64,000 nucleotides of DNA from NCBI GenBank assembly GCA_024690965.1, contig JAILOG010000007.1:1-64000 (forward strand), read 5' to 3'. The stretch is from Clostridiales bacterium. GTDB lineage: Bacteria; Bacillota; Clostridia; Oscillospirales; Acutalibacteraceae. Below, piece by piece: positions 1-7,801 of this stretch (positions within the stretch are counted from its first letter, which is position 1; each line of letters begins with the position of its first letter). The position numbers and the translations under genes are program-made. The notes below the pieces were generated by a model. The model had not been told where the DNA came from, searched no databases, and saw only the letters and a list, made by a program, of their open reading frames with translations.

Positions 1-232
1 AAGCGGGGGGCTCTCGTCCACCCAGCGGGGGGCGCAGCGCCCCCGGGTGGTCGCGAAAGGGGTTTCCAAAGGGGGAAACAGCCGACGGGTTTCCCCCTTT
101 GGTGTCCTTTGCCTACTTTCTCACATGGGAAAGTAGGTGCCTGCCCGGCATGAGGGCAAAACCAAGGGTTAAACTAAACCGCAGTTTTCCACCTCATCCG
201 TCACCCGCGGTGACACCTTCTCCTCAAGGAGA
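1..232. repeat. hairpin-rich intergenic repeat element
   Basis: A stretch without a credible gene, made of successive inverted repeats. A GC-rich stem lies at 28-34/38-44, enclosed by CCACCC/GGGTGG at 18-23 and 45-50. A perfect 12-bp stem AAAGGGGGAAAC/GTTTCCCCCTTT lies at 68-79/89-100. A 9-bp stem CCTACTTTC/GAAAGTAGG lies at 112-120/129-137, and CCTTCTCC-TCAA-GGAGAAGG near 214-233. Base composition is much richer in GC than the flanking genes. The pattern is that of a dispersed intergenic repeat of Clostridia; copy number cannot be judged from one copy. Confidence 0.55.
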
Positions 233-329
233 AGGCATTTCAGCAACAAAAAACAGCTCCGCAGATACCGGGCATTACGCCTGTAAATGCGTAGCGTCGT
301 TATACGTTTATTACAAAGCAAAAATTATC

Positions 330-351
330 CCCCGACTTAAATTAGCCGGGG
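330..351 (-). terminator. intrinsic terminator of the LRR-dockerin gene
   Basis: A hairpin with stem CCCCG/CGGGG, extended by CT/AG after one mismatch, lies just past the stop codon of the leucine-rich-repeat gene. Read on the minus strand it is followed by a T-rich tail (ATAATTTTTG). Confidence 0.6.
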
Positions 352-366
352 AATAATTAATCTCAA

Positions 367-2691
367 TCAAAATCGCTCAATAAGCTTTGCGATATACTTT
401 TGCACTGTAGTAACGTCAAGCATTGTTATCTCGCCGTCACCTGTTACATCGGCTGATTTTAACTGTTCGGGTGTGAACTGAGTAAGCTTTGCTATATGCT
501 TTTGCAGAAGTACAACATCTTCCATCGTAACATCGCCGTCGCCGTTTACATCGCCTTTACCGGCGTCCGGGTTTTCAACATCAACAAAGCTTATGTCGTT
601 TTCCGACACATACTGCTCTGTATATGAACCCTTGTAACCATATACGGTAAGGTTTTCGCAACCCGAAAACGCATTATCCGCTATTTCGTATACACTTTGC
701 GGTATGGTTATGCTTTCAAGAGATATACAATCCTCAAAAGCGCCATACAGTATGCTTGTTACACCGTCGGGAATATCAATGCTTTTGATCGCAGAGCAAC
801 CGGAAAAAAGTCCCTCTTCTATAACCGTTATGTTTTTGCTTAATGTAACGCTTTCAAGTTCGTAACAACAGTAAAATGCGTAGTCATCTATACTTGTTAC
901 GCTGTCCGGGATAGTTATGCTTTTCAGAGTTGAGCAATACGAAAATGCCTCCTCGTATATACTTGTTATATTGCTGTTTAAGTTAATGCTTTCAAGCGCG
1001 TAGCAACCACAAAATGTATACGCCTCTATCTCCGTAATGCCCTCGCCTAATTCTGCGGTTTTCAGCGCCATACAATCCATAAATGCACTGTCCCCCAAGC
1101 TTTTCACACTGTCGGGTATTACAATGCTCTCCAGTTTTTCACAAAATTCAAATGAACTCATTCCAATCGTCTCAACATTTTGTCCGATAACGGCGCTTAT
1201 CAAGTTGCAGCAATAGGCAAAAGCATTGTCTCCTATATGTTTTAAACTATCGGGCATCTTCACGCTCTCTAAAAGTGTATGGTCTTCAAACGCACGATCG
1301 CTTATAAGCGTAGTACCCTCTTTTATATTCGCGGATGTAATCTCAGGATCCGCAACTATCAAAGATGCTCCCAAATATAAAATATTGTCCACGTAATTAT
1401 CTTTATTATTATAATACATCGTGCCCTCAAATGCACTTGCGCCGATTTTTGTTAAATTTCCGGAAGATTCTATGCTGTCGAGCAATGAACAGTCGTAAAA
1501 GGCGTAAGGTCCTATGTTTGTCACGCTTTCTGGTATAGTTATGCTCTCAATGTTTGCGTTGCCTAAAAATGCCGATGTACCTATGCTTTTTACGCCTTCG
1601 GGTATTGTTACGCTTTTCAAATTACTGTTTATAAATGACTCATCACATATGTTTATTACTCCGTTTGGGATTGAATATGTCTCGGCTTCTTTGTTTGCGG
1701 GATAACATATGAGATCATCTTTGCTTTTGTTGAATAATACGCCGTCAACAGAGCAATAATTTTTGTTATTATCATCTACGTTTATGTATTCAAGTCCGCT
1801 TTCCCACGAAAACGCCGAATATTCTATGGTTTCAACGCTTGCAGGTATATCAAATCCCTTTATTGAATAACAGTTTACAAACGCTTCCTCTCCTATGGTT
1901 TTAAGTCCCGATGAAAACGTAACGCTTTCAACAAAATTATTTCCGGAAAAACCGCCCTTTGCAATGCTTGTTACGCTTTCGGGTATTGTAAAAGATGTAT
2001 CTTGTTTACCGCCGGGATAAGAGATTAACACGGTTTTATCTTTGTTATACAAAATTCCGTTTTCGCTGCAAAAGCTTTCGTTTTTGTCGTCAACGTTTAT
2101 ATTTTCCATTGCATAACAGCAATTAAACGCACGGTCTCCTATTTCTTCAACGCTTGCGGGTATTGTTATATCCTTAAGCTGTTGGCAGTAATCAAATGCT
2201 CTTACGCCAATGCTTTTTAAACCTTCGGGGAAAGTGACGCTTTCAAGCTTTTCGCACGACGAAAACGCCTCTTCGCCTATTTCTTCTATTCCTGTACCGA
2301 GCTTTAATATTTCAAGCGCTTCACAACAATAGAACGTGTCGTAACCTATGGTTTTTATTCCGTTGCCTATGCTTATCTCTTTAAGGTTATCGCAGTAGTA
2401 AAAAGCGTTTTCTACTAAACTTGTAACTCCGTCCTCAATAACGAGCGACCTTATATCATTTTTAAATTCGTACCACGGCATATCCGACTCATAATCATAT
2501 ACTTCCATGTCGCCGTTGCCGCTTATGGTAAGTCTGCCGAGGTCATCGAGCTTCCAAGTAAGGTTTTCGCCGCACTTGCCGCTCTCAGAGCCTGACATAA
2601 AGCCGATTTCAACTGCGTTTACAGAAGCAAACGAAGATAAAACCAGTATCATCGCTAATAATATTGCCGCGTATTTTCTTAAAGTCTTCAT
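367..2691 (-). CDS. secreted BspA-type leucine-rich-repeat protein with C-terminal dockerin
   Basis: A 774-aa secreted protein. Residues 1-26 form a signal peptide (basic N-terminus, hydrophobic core, cleavage near SVNA). Most of the chain is made of about 20 LRR_5/BspA repeats of about 23 residues with the pattern I.IPDSVTSI.D.AFYCC..LESV. Residues 712-774 are a type I dockerin: two calcium-binding segments (DVNGDGDVTMED and DVTGDGEITMLD), each followed by a QK.IAKL helix. BspA-type repeats usually mediate adhesion or protein binding, and a dockerin docks its carrier to a cohesin on a scaffoldin, so a cell-surface or cellulosome/amylosome-like complex subunit is inferred. No catalytic domain is seen. 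A GGGAGG ribosome site precedes the ATG by 7 nt. It is transcribed alone and divergently from the next gene. Confidence 0.9.
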   Translation of the reverse strand: MKTLRKYAAILLAMILVLSSFASVNAVEIGFMSGSESGKCGENLTWKLDDLGRLTISGNGDMEVYDYESDMPWYEFKNDIRSLVIEDGVTSLVENAFYYCDNLKEISIGNGIKTIGYDTFYCCEALEILKLGTGIEEIGEEAFSSCEKLESVTFPEGLKSIGVRAFDYCQQLKDITIPASVEEIGDRAFNCCYAMENINVDDKNESFCSENGILYNKDKTVLISYPGGKQDTSFTIPESVTSIAKGGFSGNNFVESVTFSSGLKTIGEEAFVNCYSIKGFDIPASVETIEYSAFSWESGLEYINVDDNNKNYCSVDGVLFNKSKDDLICYPANKEAETYSIPNGVINICDESFINSNLKSVTIPEGVKSIGTSAFLGNANIESITIPESVTNIGPYAFYDCSLLDSIESSGNLTKIGASAFEGTMYYNNKDNYVDNILYLGASLIVADPEITSANIKEGTTLISDRAFEDHTLLESVKMPDSLKHIGDNAFAYCCNLISAVIGQNVETIGMSSFEFCEKLESIVIPDSVKSLGDSAFMDCMALKTAELGEGITEIEAYTFCGCYALESINLNSNITSIYEEAFSYCSTLKSITIPDSVTSIDDYAFYCCYELESVTLSKNITVIEEGLFSGCSAIKSIDIPDGVTSILYGAFEDCISLESITIPQSVYEIADNAFSGCENLTVYGYKGSYTEQYVSENDISFVDVENPDAGKGDVNGDGDVTMEDVVLLQKHIAKLTQFTPEQLKSADVTGDGEITMLDVTTVQKYIAKLIERF

Positions 2692-2809
2692 ATTTTTACC
2701 TCCCGGATTTAAAGAATGTATTTAACACATATAATTTATCATATGTTTTGACTAAAATCAATCATAACCTTTTAAGTTTGCCTAAATGACCTTAAAACTT
2801 ACTATGCGG

Positions 2810-2838
2810 TTGATTGCAGAAGTTTTTTTTGATATAAT
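2810..2838 (+). promoter_or_regulatory. sigma-A-type promoter for the C39-like peptidase gene
   Basis: TTGATT at 2810-2815, a 17-nt spacer, and TATAAT at 2833-2838, about 70 nt upstream of the start codon. Confidence 0.6.
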
Positions 2839-2908
2839 TTTTACGTTAGGTTCGGCGGTTTAATACAGGTACTTTAAGATGACATATGTAAAGGAGGATG
2901 AACAGTAT

Positions 2909-3679
2909 ATGACTATTATTTATACCAACACGGTTTTTCGGTCTGTACATAATATTCTCGCTTTGCTTTCCGTTGATTTGGACGTCATAAAGAACACCTT
3001 CTTAGCCATCGGTTATACGGATAACGCCGTGGTTTTTGAGGAGAAAACGCAAATCGCGGCACAATCATCGGGTGATGTCCGTGGTTTGATTTTGATATAT
3101 ATTGTTGCCATATTTGCCGGCTTATATATTTTATTAAAAACAGCCGTTGCGATAAAATCCGTTAGCAACTATTCCAAAAATAAAAACTTGGATTTTCCGT
3201 ACTTGATAAACGGTCAAGGAAAAGGCAATGCCGCAAAAGTGAGAATGGGATTTTGGAAAGGTAACTATAACGGCTGCGGTTGGATAGCAGCATATAATTA
3301 TTTAAGTATTCTAAATGTAACGGTGCATCCCAGCATTATAGTTGACTCTTTTGAGAATCGCGGGGTAATTGCTGGAGGAATGTTTGGAGTAACGCCGAAT
3401 TCGGTATCACGTTTCATAAAGCGCAGGGGCGTCAAAGTCATACCGGAATATTTCCCTGATAAATCAAAAATAGACGATAAGGTCAAAGAAGCAAAGGTCG
3501 CTGTTTTGTTTTACATGCATTCAAAAGGCGCGCACTACATCACTGTTAAATGGGACTCGTTTAAGAATAGATTCATTATTTATAACAGCAGCAACAACGA
3601 AATATCTCCAATTGAAAGAGAATCTTTGCAGGACTATTTAAGATCAAGACGAATAATTACTTTGCACTATACAAAATGA
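2909..3679 (+). CDS. membrane-anchored C39-like cysteine peptidase family protein
   Basis: A 256-aa protein. The start at 2909 is chosen because AAGGAGG (2891-2897) lies upstream of it; the earlier in-frame ATG at 2879 would place this ribosome site inside the gene. One transmembrane segment spans about residues 59-82. The C-terminal part has a papain-like layout: Cys123 in NGCGWIAAYNYL, His209 in GAHYITVKWD, and Asn226 in IYNSSN. This matches the Cys-His-Asn order of C39-like peptidases, which cleave double-glycine leaders or act as stand-alone cysteine peptidases. No ABC transporter domain or bacteriocin precursor lies nearby, so the substrate is unknown. It is a single-gene unit with its own promoter and terminator. 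Confidence 0.65.
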   Translation: MTIIYTNTVFRSVHNILALLSVDLDVIKNTFLAIGYTDNAVVFEEKTQIAAQSSGDVRGLILIYIVAIFAGLYILLKTAVAIKSVSNYSKNKNLDFPYLINGQGKGNAAKVRMGFWKGNYNGCGWIAAYNYLSILNVTVHPSIIVDSFENRGVIAGGMFGVTPNSVSRFIKRRGVKVIPEYFPDKSKIDDKVKEAKVAVLFYMHSKGAHYITVKWDSFKNRFIIYNSSNNEISPIERESLQDYLRSRRIITLHYTK

Positions 3680-3832
3680 TTATTGTATTTCGTATCAGAC
3701 AGTTCTTTTTGGCGTTTACTCATATATTAACGACCGCCCTGCGTTTGTTCATATTATTTGGCGGCAATTAGGTAACACGATCCGGAAAGATCAATATTCT
3801 GTATGTGTAACGCAAAAGCACAGAATTCAGCG

Positions 3833-3872
3833 AAACGGCGACAGGGAAACTCCTATCGCCGTTTAATTTTTT
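3833..3872 (+). terminator. intrinsic terminator after the C39-like gene
   Basis: A 9-bp stem AAACGGCGA/TCGCCGTTT (3833-3841/3856-3864) is followed by AATTTTTTA. The T-run is on the plus side, so it ends the C39-like gene; it lies between two convergent genes and may act in both directions. Confidence 0.75.
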
Positions 3873-3873
3873 A

Positions 3874-4683
3874 TTATTTATTCGCTTTTTGTGGTACTCT
3901 TTGAATAATGTAATTGTACACAAACCCAAAGTCTTCCTTTGCCGCATACACCTGATTATGGTTAAGCAAACCGTTTACTTTTATCAAATCACGGCGCGGA
4001 TAAGCTTTTACCTTTCTTGTTTTTGAAAATTCCGAATACATCTCGGTGCGTGTGGAGTTTATTCCTGCGCCGACTGTGCTGAGGTTACCTCCGGCTGCGC
4101 CTATTACGGCGGTGGCTGCACCTATTTTACGGGCTTTTTTCGCCTGGCTCGGTTCCTGCCTGTGGTTTATACCCCTGTCGTCCATTTCGAAAATAACAAC
4201 ATACTTTCCGCCCATAATAGCTGCGTATATAAGCATGCTTAATCCGATGACCGCCGTCATCACAAGAATAACAATGCCCATAATCTTTAAATCGAACAAT
4301 ATACTCTCGCCGTCCATATCGCCCTCAAATACATTCAAAAGAATCATAAATCCGAATATACCGATAAAGATAAAGAAAAAGATTTTCCAAACCAGCAGAA
4401 AAATAGTAGGATTTTTAAAAAGGCTCATTTCATATACCCAGCGATATTTACCGTCGTTGCAAAGGGTTATGTTCTGCGTTATCTTTTGACCGTTAGGTAT
4501 GAGCCACGCATACTCGCTTTGAGACTTGCTTTGATTATTATGGAAATTATGCGCCGAAGCACTGTATGCAGGCGCGGTTTGAGAATTATTTGGCTGTACG
4601 GATACGCTTTGAACAGCACTTCCGCATATAGGGCAAAACTTTGCACTATCGGTTATTTGATTGCCGCAGTTTTTGCAAAACAT
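3874..4683 (-). CDS. zinc-ribbon membrane protein of unknown function
   Basis: A 269-aa protein. The N-terminus is a zinc ribbon with Cys3, Cys6, Cys17 and Cys20 (CKNC...CPIC). A low-complexity Ser/Asn/Gln linker follows to about residue 57. Two clear transmembrane segments lie near residues 93-117 and 134-157, with a weaker hydrophobic Ala/Gly stretch near 187-206. The rest is a polar cytoplasmic-looking tail. N-terminal zinc ribbons on membrane proteins of this kind are common in Firmicutes and mostly uncharacterised. AAAGGTG precedes the ATG. Convergent with the C39-like gene; no operon partner. Confidence 0.75.
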   Translation of the reverse strand: MFCKNCGNQITDSAKFCPICGSAVQSVSVQPNNSQTAPAYSASAHNFHNNQSKSQSEYAWLIPNGQKITQNITLCNDGKYRWVYEMSLFKNPTIFLLVWKIFFFIFIGIFGFMILLNVFEGDMDGESILFDLKIMGIVILVMTAVIGLSMLIYAAIMGGKYVVIFEMDDRGINHRQEPSQAKKARKIGAATAVIGAAGGNLSTVGAGINSTRTEMYSEFSKTRKVKAYPRRDLIKVNGLLNHNQVYAAKEDFGFVYNYIIQRVPQKANK

Positions 4684-4814
4684 AGTATTTCACCTTTCTT
4701 TGTAATGTCTTATATAACAATAACACAAACAGATTATACCAGTATTAATTCACTAATGCAATACCTTAGATAATTTGCATAATCCTGTACTGTTAGTTTT
4801 CGAAAAGAAAAATG

Positions 4815-4843
4815 TTGCAAAAAGTAAATTGATATAGTATAAT
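4815..4843 (+). promoter_or_regulatory. strong promoter of the rod-shaped RNA
   Basis: TTGCAA at 4815-4820, a 17-nt spacer and a perfect TATAAT at 4838-4843. The expected start of transcription, about 4850, coincides with the first base of the closing stem of the RNA downstream. Confidence 0.75.
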
Positions 4844-4849
4844 TGTTGT

Positions 4850-5066
4850 GCCAACTTGTTCACAATTAAAAAGGGGTGCAAATATCGCGGTATTTTGCAT
4901 TTTGTAACCATAATAGTCTAGTGTTTTTATTTTAATAAAAACGCTATGCTCTGCTTTATCATGCTATTCTATTATGGTAGATATTTGCGTAATGATATTG
5001 TGAACTTGTTTGGCGACAGTTTGAGCGAAGTGTTTTTTGCGCACAGCTCAGACTGTGCGCTTTTTT
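4850..5066 (+). ncRNA. rod-shaped noncoding RNA, 6S RNA candidate
   Basis: Four nested pairings fold 4850-5014 into one long rod. The outer stem is 4850-4866 with 4997-5014 (core GTTCACAAT/ATTGTGAAC). Next come GCAAATATC/GATATTTGC (4878-4886/4980-4988), ACCATAATAG/CTATTATGGT (4907-4916/4969-4978), and a terminal hairpin TAGTGTTTTTAT/ATAAAAACGCTA (4919-4930/4935-4946) with loop TTTA. A strong promoter starts it and an intrinsic terminator ends it at about 5066, giving about 215 nt. Size, single rod, large asymmetric internal loops and its own promoter fit 6S RNA, which binds the housekeeping RNA polymerase. It could instead be a leader that attenuates the lipoprotein gene 37 nt downstream of the T-run. 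The pairings are seen; the family name is inference. Confidence 0.5.
5039..5066 (+). terminator. intrinsic terminator between the RNA and the lipoprotein gene
   Basis: A perfect 8-bp stem GCGCACAG/CTGTGCGC with a 6-nt loop is followed by TTTTTTATTTATTTAT. It ends the noncoding RNA and lies only 25 nt before the ribosome site of the next gene, so it could also control read-through into it. Confidence 0.85.
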
Positions 5067-5102
5067 ATTTATTTATTTATGTTTTTACAGGAGGAGAAAA
5101 AA

Positions 5103-6224
5103 ATGAAAAAAATTGGTATTGTTATGTTATGCGGGATTATTCTTATTCTATCGTCGTGCGGAAATCTATCCGTTACCGGAACGTGGTCATTTGAAAAGAT
5201 ATTATATAATGGTACAGAATATAATACCGAAGAATTAAAAACACTTAATGAAAGTATATTTGTCCCGGAAGTAGTTTCTATGATTGATGCTGTTATTATA
5301 ATAAAAGAGGGTACTAAACCGGATTGTGGAAATGCTTTTATTTGTTCTAACGGACAAATAGCGGCTGTCGAGTGGTCCCTTTCGAACAATAGCATCAAAA
5401 TAGGTGAATTAACCTGTTCTATTGACAAAGATTATATAATAGCCTGTCCAACTGAAAGTTCTAAGTTGTTTTTTAAAAGGGCTTCAAACAGTCAAGATAT
5501 ATCTCAGTTCAACAATAACAACGATAGTGCAATCGGAGCCTCAGAATCTAATGATTCCATAACAGAAAGTGAAACAAATTCTACCGGTATTATTAATTCA
5601 AATGTGATAAACACCACCGATGATTGTAACTATGATAGGATAATTTCAGATGGCGAATCTGCAATTCAAACAGGGATATCAGAATTAAAATCAGAATGGG
5701 ATAAATTAAGTGGCACCATTGATTCTTACGATACATATGTAAAAAACTTTGAAAAGGTCGAAGATTATTACAGCACAATATATTCTAAAACAGAAATTAT
5801 GTGTTCAACTGTATATGCCACAGCATTGGATTATGCTAAGTCAATTCAAAATTCATCGCTCAGCGGAACAGATAAATATAAGCAATGCAAAAACATTGAG
5901 AGAGATATTTATGATGACTTATGTGACATAATTGAAAAAGAAATTTATGACCAATTATTTGATGATATAGAAGACCACTTCTACAATGGTGTTTTAGATG
6001 ATTCAAACGATGTAAATGTTGATTATTCAGACTGGTATGATACCAAATATGACGAATATGATCTTTGGTACAATACAAAATCCGATGTTTATGAGGAATG
6101 GTACAATACAAAATCAGATATCTATTCATTCTATTATGATTTATCTTCAGAGTACTATAGCGGAGATTTTGAACAAGCGCAAACCATAATAGATAAATTT
6201 GAAAAAAAGCTTTCAAAAAGATAA
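5103..6224 (+). CDS. lipoprotein with lipocalin-like N-terminus and tyrosine-rich helical repeats
   Basis: A 373-aa protein. The start at 5103 follows AGGAGGAG; a longer reading frame from 5037 would begin inside the terminator hairpin and is rejected. A type II signal peptide ends in LSSC with the lipidated Cys at residue 19. Residues 20-125 begin VTGTWSFEK and look like a small beta-barrel or lipocalin-like domain. A Ser/Asn/Thr linker follows, then an acidic helical region. Near the C-terminus a motif of the type W/YYNTKSDVYEEWY is repeated about three times. No enzymatic motif is visible, so a cell-surface role is all that can be inferred. No separate promoter is seen after the upstream terminator, so expression may depend on read-through. 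Confidence 0.75.
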   Translation: MKKIGIVMLCGIILILSSCGNLSVTGTWSFEKILYNGTEYNTEELKTLNESIFVPEVVSMIDAVIIIKEGTKPDCGNAFICSNGQIAAVEWSLSNNSIKIGELTCSIDKDYIIACPTESSKLFFKRASNSQDISQFNNNNDSAIGASESNDSITESETNSTGIINSNVINTTDDCNYDRIISDGESAIQTGISELKSEWDKLSGTIDSYDTYVKNFEKVEDYYSTIYSKTEIMCSTVYATALDYAKSIQNSSLSGTDKYKQCKNIERDIYDDLCDIIEKEIYDQLFDDIEDHFYNGVLDDSNDVNVDYSDWYDTKYDEYDLWYNTKSDVYEEWYNTKSDIYSFYYDLSSEYYSGDFEQAQTIIDKFEKKLSKR

Positions 6225-6266
6225 GTATATCTGCTAATTCATCATTTTTAGCTTGCAAATTTCAAA

Positions 6267-6295
6267 GACAGCCCAAAAAACGGGCTGTCTTTTTT
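6267..6295 (+). terminator. intrinsic terminator after the lipoprotein gene
   Basis: A perfect 8-bp stem GACAGCCC/GGGCTGTC is followed by six T. It begins 42 nt after the stop codon. Confidence 0.9.
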
Positions 6296-6419
6296 ATGGT
6301 GTTTGTCACTCGAAATATCAAAAGCTATATCGCGGACAAAAAAAATCCGCGCTCAAAATCACACTGAACGCAATACTTCCTTGCACGCAAGCCTTTGAAG
6401 TTTTAAGCAATAAACACAC

Positions 6420-6456
6420 AAATAAAGACAGTCTGAGTTGCAGGCTGTCTTTATTT
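6420..6456. repeat. second inverted repeat related to the upstream terminator
   Basis: A perfect 12-bp stem AAATAAAGACAG/CTGTCTTTATTT with a 13-nt loop. Its core AAAGACAG...CTGTCTTT is the same as in the terminator at 6267-6295. The 330-nt gap between the two genes holds only these hairpins, a smaller one (GCGGA/TCCGC near 6333-6351) and the terminator of the next gene; no gene is seen. Confidence 0.5.
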
Positions 6457-6498
6457 GCGGAGTTGACATATAATAAGAAAGATTTTTAAGCGCAAAAC

Positions 6499-6527
6499 TA
6501 TAACCACCCGTACCACGGATGGTTATA
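6499..6527 (-). terminator. terminator of the FxLYD lipoprotein gene
   Basis: The stem TATAACCA/TGGTTATA continues inside as CCGT/ACGG after one mismatch. Read on the minus strand it is followed by GTTTTG, just past the stop codon. Confidence 0.6.
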
Positions 6528-6553
6528 ATAAAAACTGTAAACTTAGTATTAAT

Positions 6554-7351
6554 TTAGAACTGATACTGATAACTGTAAGCATAAATCTCATACCTTGCTA
6601 CTACCGACGATGTGATTGAATCAGGTAATGAGAAGCTTGTAGCTTTATATCCAAGCTTTTCTCCGGGGGCAACGGTATCAAGTATGGTATCAGTTAAAAC
6701 ACCTATCGGCTTATCATTACTATCGAATAAAATTACAACAATCTGTGCGTATGAACACTCGTCAGATGAGGTGTTCTCAACTCTTCCTGTGAGTTCCAAA
6801 CCACCAAACTGCTTATCTTTTAACGACTCATCGAAGCTTTTAAAAAGGATTTGATCAACTTTAGCTTTTTCGGCTTTTACTCTCGGAGCTATCTTGACAG
6901 ATGCGTTTTCATCTATTCCGTCTAAAGTTGTTTCCTCATAATAATAAGCCTTTTCGCCGGGGGCAATCACTTGTGGATATACATTAACGTAATCTTTAGT
7001 ATCAATCAGTTTACCGTTTTCATCTTCTAAATCAAACTGACCGCTTGACATATAAAGATTTGTATTACCGGTATTTGTAACTTCAACAATTCCCTGCATC
7101 CACACGGTGCCAAGTGAATCCTTGTATAACATGATATTGTTATAGGTGATTTCATATGTAACTTCCTCTGTTACCGAAGTTTCTGATACAGCTTCACCAT
7201 TATCAGAATTTAAGGCATCGGCATTTGATGTGTTTGTATTTGACTGCGTTGCTGACACACTGCCACTATTAACGGCACGCCTTATGTTAACACACCCGGT
7301 AAAGGAAAAAACAATTACAATTGACAAGGCTAATATTACGAATCTTTTCAT
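6554..7351 (-). CDS. FxLYD-domain lipoprotein
   Basis: A 265-aa protein. The start at 7351 is chosen because AGGAG lies 9 nt before it; an ATG three codons earlier abuts the ribosome site directly. A type II signal peptide ends in FTGC with Cys20. After a Ser/Thr/Asn-rich linker there are two beta-sandwich-like parts. The first (about 70-160) carries the EVTNTGNTNLYM type of strand seen in immunoglobulin-like extracellular proteins. The second contains EYSYAQIVV-like FxLYD strands (GRVENTSS, then VVILFDSNDKPIG). FxLYD proteins of Firmicutes are surface-exposed and of unknown function. Monocistronic. Confidence 0.7.
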   Translation of the reverse strand: MKRFVILALSIVIVFSFTGCVNIRRAVNSGSVSATQSNTNTSNADALNSDNGEAVSETSVTEEVTYEITYNNIMLYKDSLGTVWMQGIVEVTNTGNTNLYMSSGQFDLEDENGKLIDTKDYVNVYPQVIAPGEKAYYYEETTLDGIDENASVKIAPRVKAEKAKVDQILFKSFDESLKDKQFGGLELTGRVENTSSDECSYAQIVVILFDSNDKPIGVLTDTILDTVAPGEKLGYKATSFSLPDSITSSVVARYEIYAYSYQYQF

Positions 7352-7379
7352 ATTGGTCATCTCCTGAGTATAATATTTT

Positions 7380-7400
7380 GTAACAATGCATAATTGTTAC
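7380..7400. promoter_or_regulatory. palindrome upstream of the FxLYD gene, possible operator
   Basis: GTAACAAT-GCATA-ATTGTTAC, a perfect 8-bp inverted repeat 29 nt upstream of the start codon, inside the expected promoter region. It could be an operator; it has no T-run of terminator type. Confidence 0.35.
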
Positions 7401-7410
7401 AATAAATATT

Positions 7411-7444
7411 ATACCGAGGAAATACAATACTCTTTCCTCGGTAT
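7411..7444 (-). terminator. terminator of the tRNA-Ala transcript
   Basis: A perfect 12-bp stem ATACCGAGGAAA/TTTCCTCGGTAT begins 5 nt after the CCA end of tRNA-Ala and is followed on the minus strand by AATATTTATTG. Confidence 0.8.
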
Positions 7445-7449
7445 ATGTT

Positions 7450-7525
<76 letters not shown>

Positions 7526-7543
7526 AAATATTCAATTTTGTGC

Positions 7544-7591
7544 GGGGGTGCGTTACCGACCAGCTCACGCTCCCAGCTGAGCTATACCCCC
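7544..7591 (-). repeat. truncated tRNA-Ala stub, copy nearest the tRNA
   Basis: Transcribed on the minus strand, this 48-nt unit begins with the same 22 nt as tRNA-Ala (acceptor 5' strand plus D arm), then departs and ends in ACCCCC, which can pair with the 5' GGGGGT. The middle can form GCGT/ACGC. Anticodon and T arms are absent. It lies exactly 66 bp from the tRNA copy, the linker AATTGAATATYT being shared, so this is a tandem repeat with period 66. It may be a tRNA-like RNA or debris from duplication. Confidence 0.8.
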
Positions 7592-7609
7592 AGATATTCA
7601 ATTTTTTGC

Positions 7610-7657
7610 GGGGGTGTGTAAGTGAGCGGCTCACGCTCCCAGCTGAGCTATACCCCC
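7610..7657 (-). repeat. truncated tRNA-Ala stub, promoter-proximal copy
   Basis: The second 48-nt stub, again 66 bp upstream of its neighbour in the direction of transcription. It has the same acceptor 5' strand and D arm, ends in ACCCCC, and its middle forms a perfect 5-bp stem GTGAG/CTCAC. The middle sequence differs from that of the first stub while the ability to pair is kept, which hints at selection on structure. Confidence 0.8.
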
Positions 7658-7670
7658 AAGAACAGTTGGT

Positions 7671-7698
7671 ATTATATCATATAATAAGAATTTGTCAA
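7671..7698 (-). promoter_or_regulatory. promoter of the tRNA-Ala stub array
   Basis: On the minus strand a perfect TTGACA (7693-7698), a 16-nt spacer and a perfect TATAAT (7671-7676). Transcription should start near 7663, just before the first stub, so both stubs and the tRNA would be on one transcript. Confidence 0.8.
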
Positions 7699-7752
7699 TG
7701 CTTTTTTCCTAAAAAAATGTCTTTTTGAAACTTAACCACTTTTCAAAAATGA

Positions 7753-7787
7753 AAAGCCGAAGGCGTGTTTTATGCGCCTCCGGCTTT
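7753..7787 (-). terminator. terminator of the SH3-dockerin gene
   Basis: AAAGCCG and AGGCG pair with CGCCT and CGGCTTT around one mismatch; on the minus strand it is followed by TTCATTTTTG. It lies 15 nt after the stop codon. Confidence 0.75.
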
Positions 7788-7801
7788 ATTAATATTTGGT
7801 A

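Noticed and set aside
99-356. An 85-codon plus-strand frame in the left-edge repeat
   Set aside because: It has no ribosome site, runs through several hairpins and is rich in Pro/Ser from repeat DNA; it is treated as non-coding.
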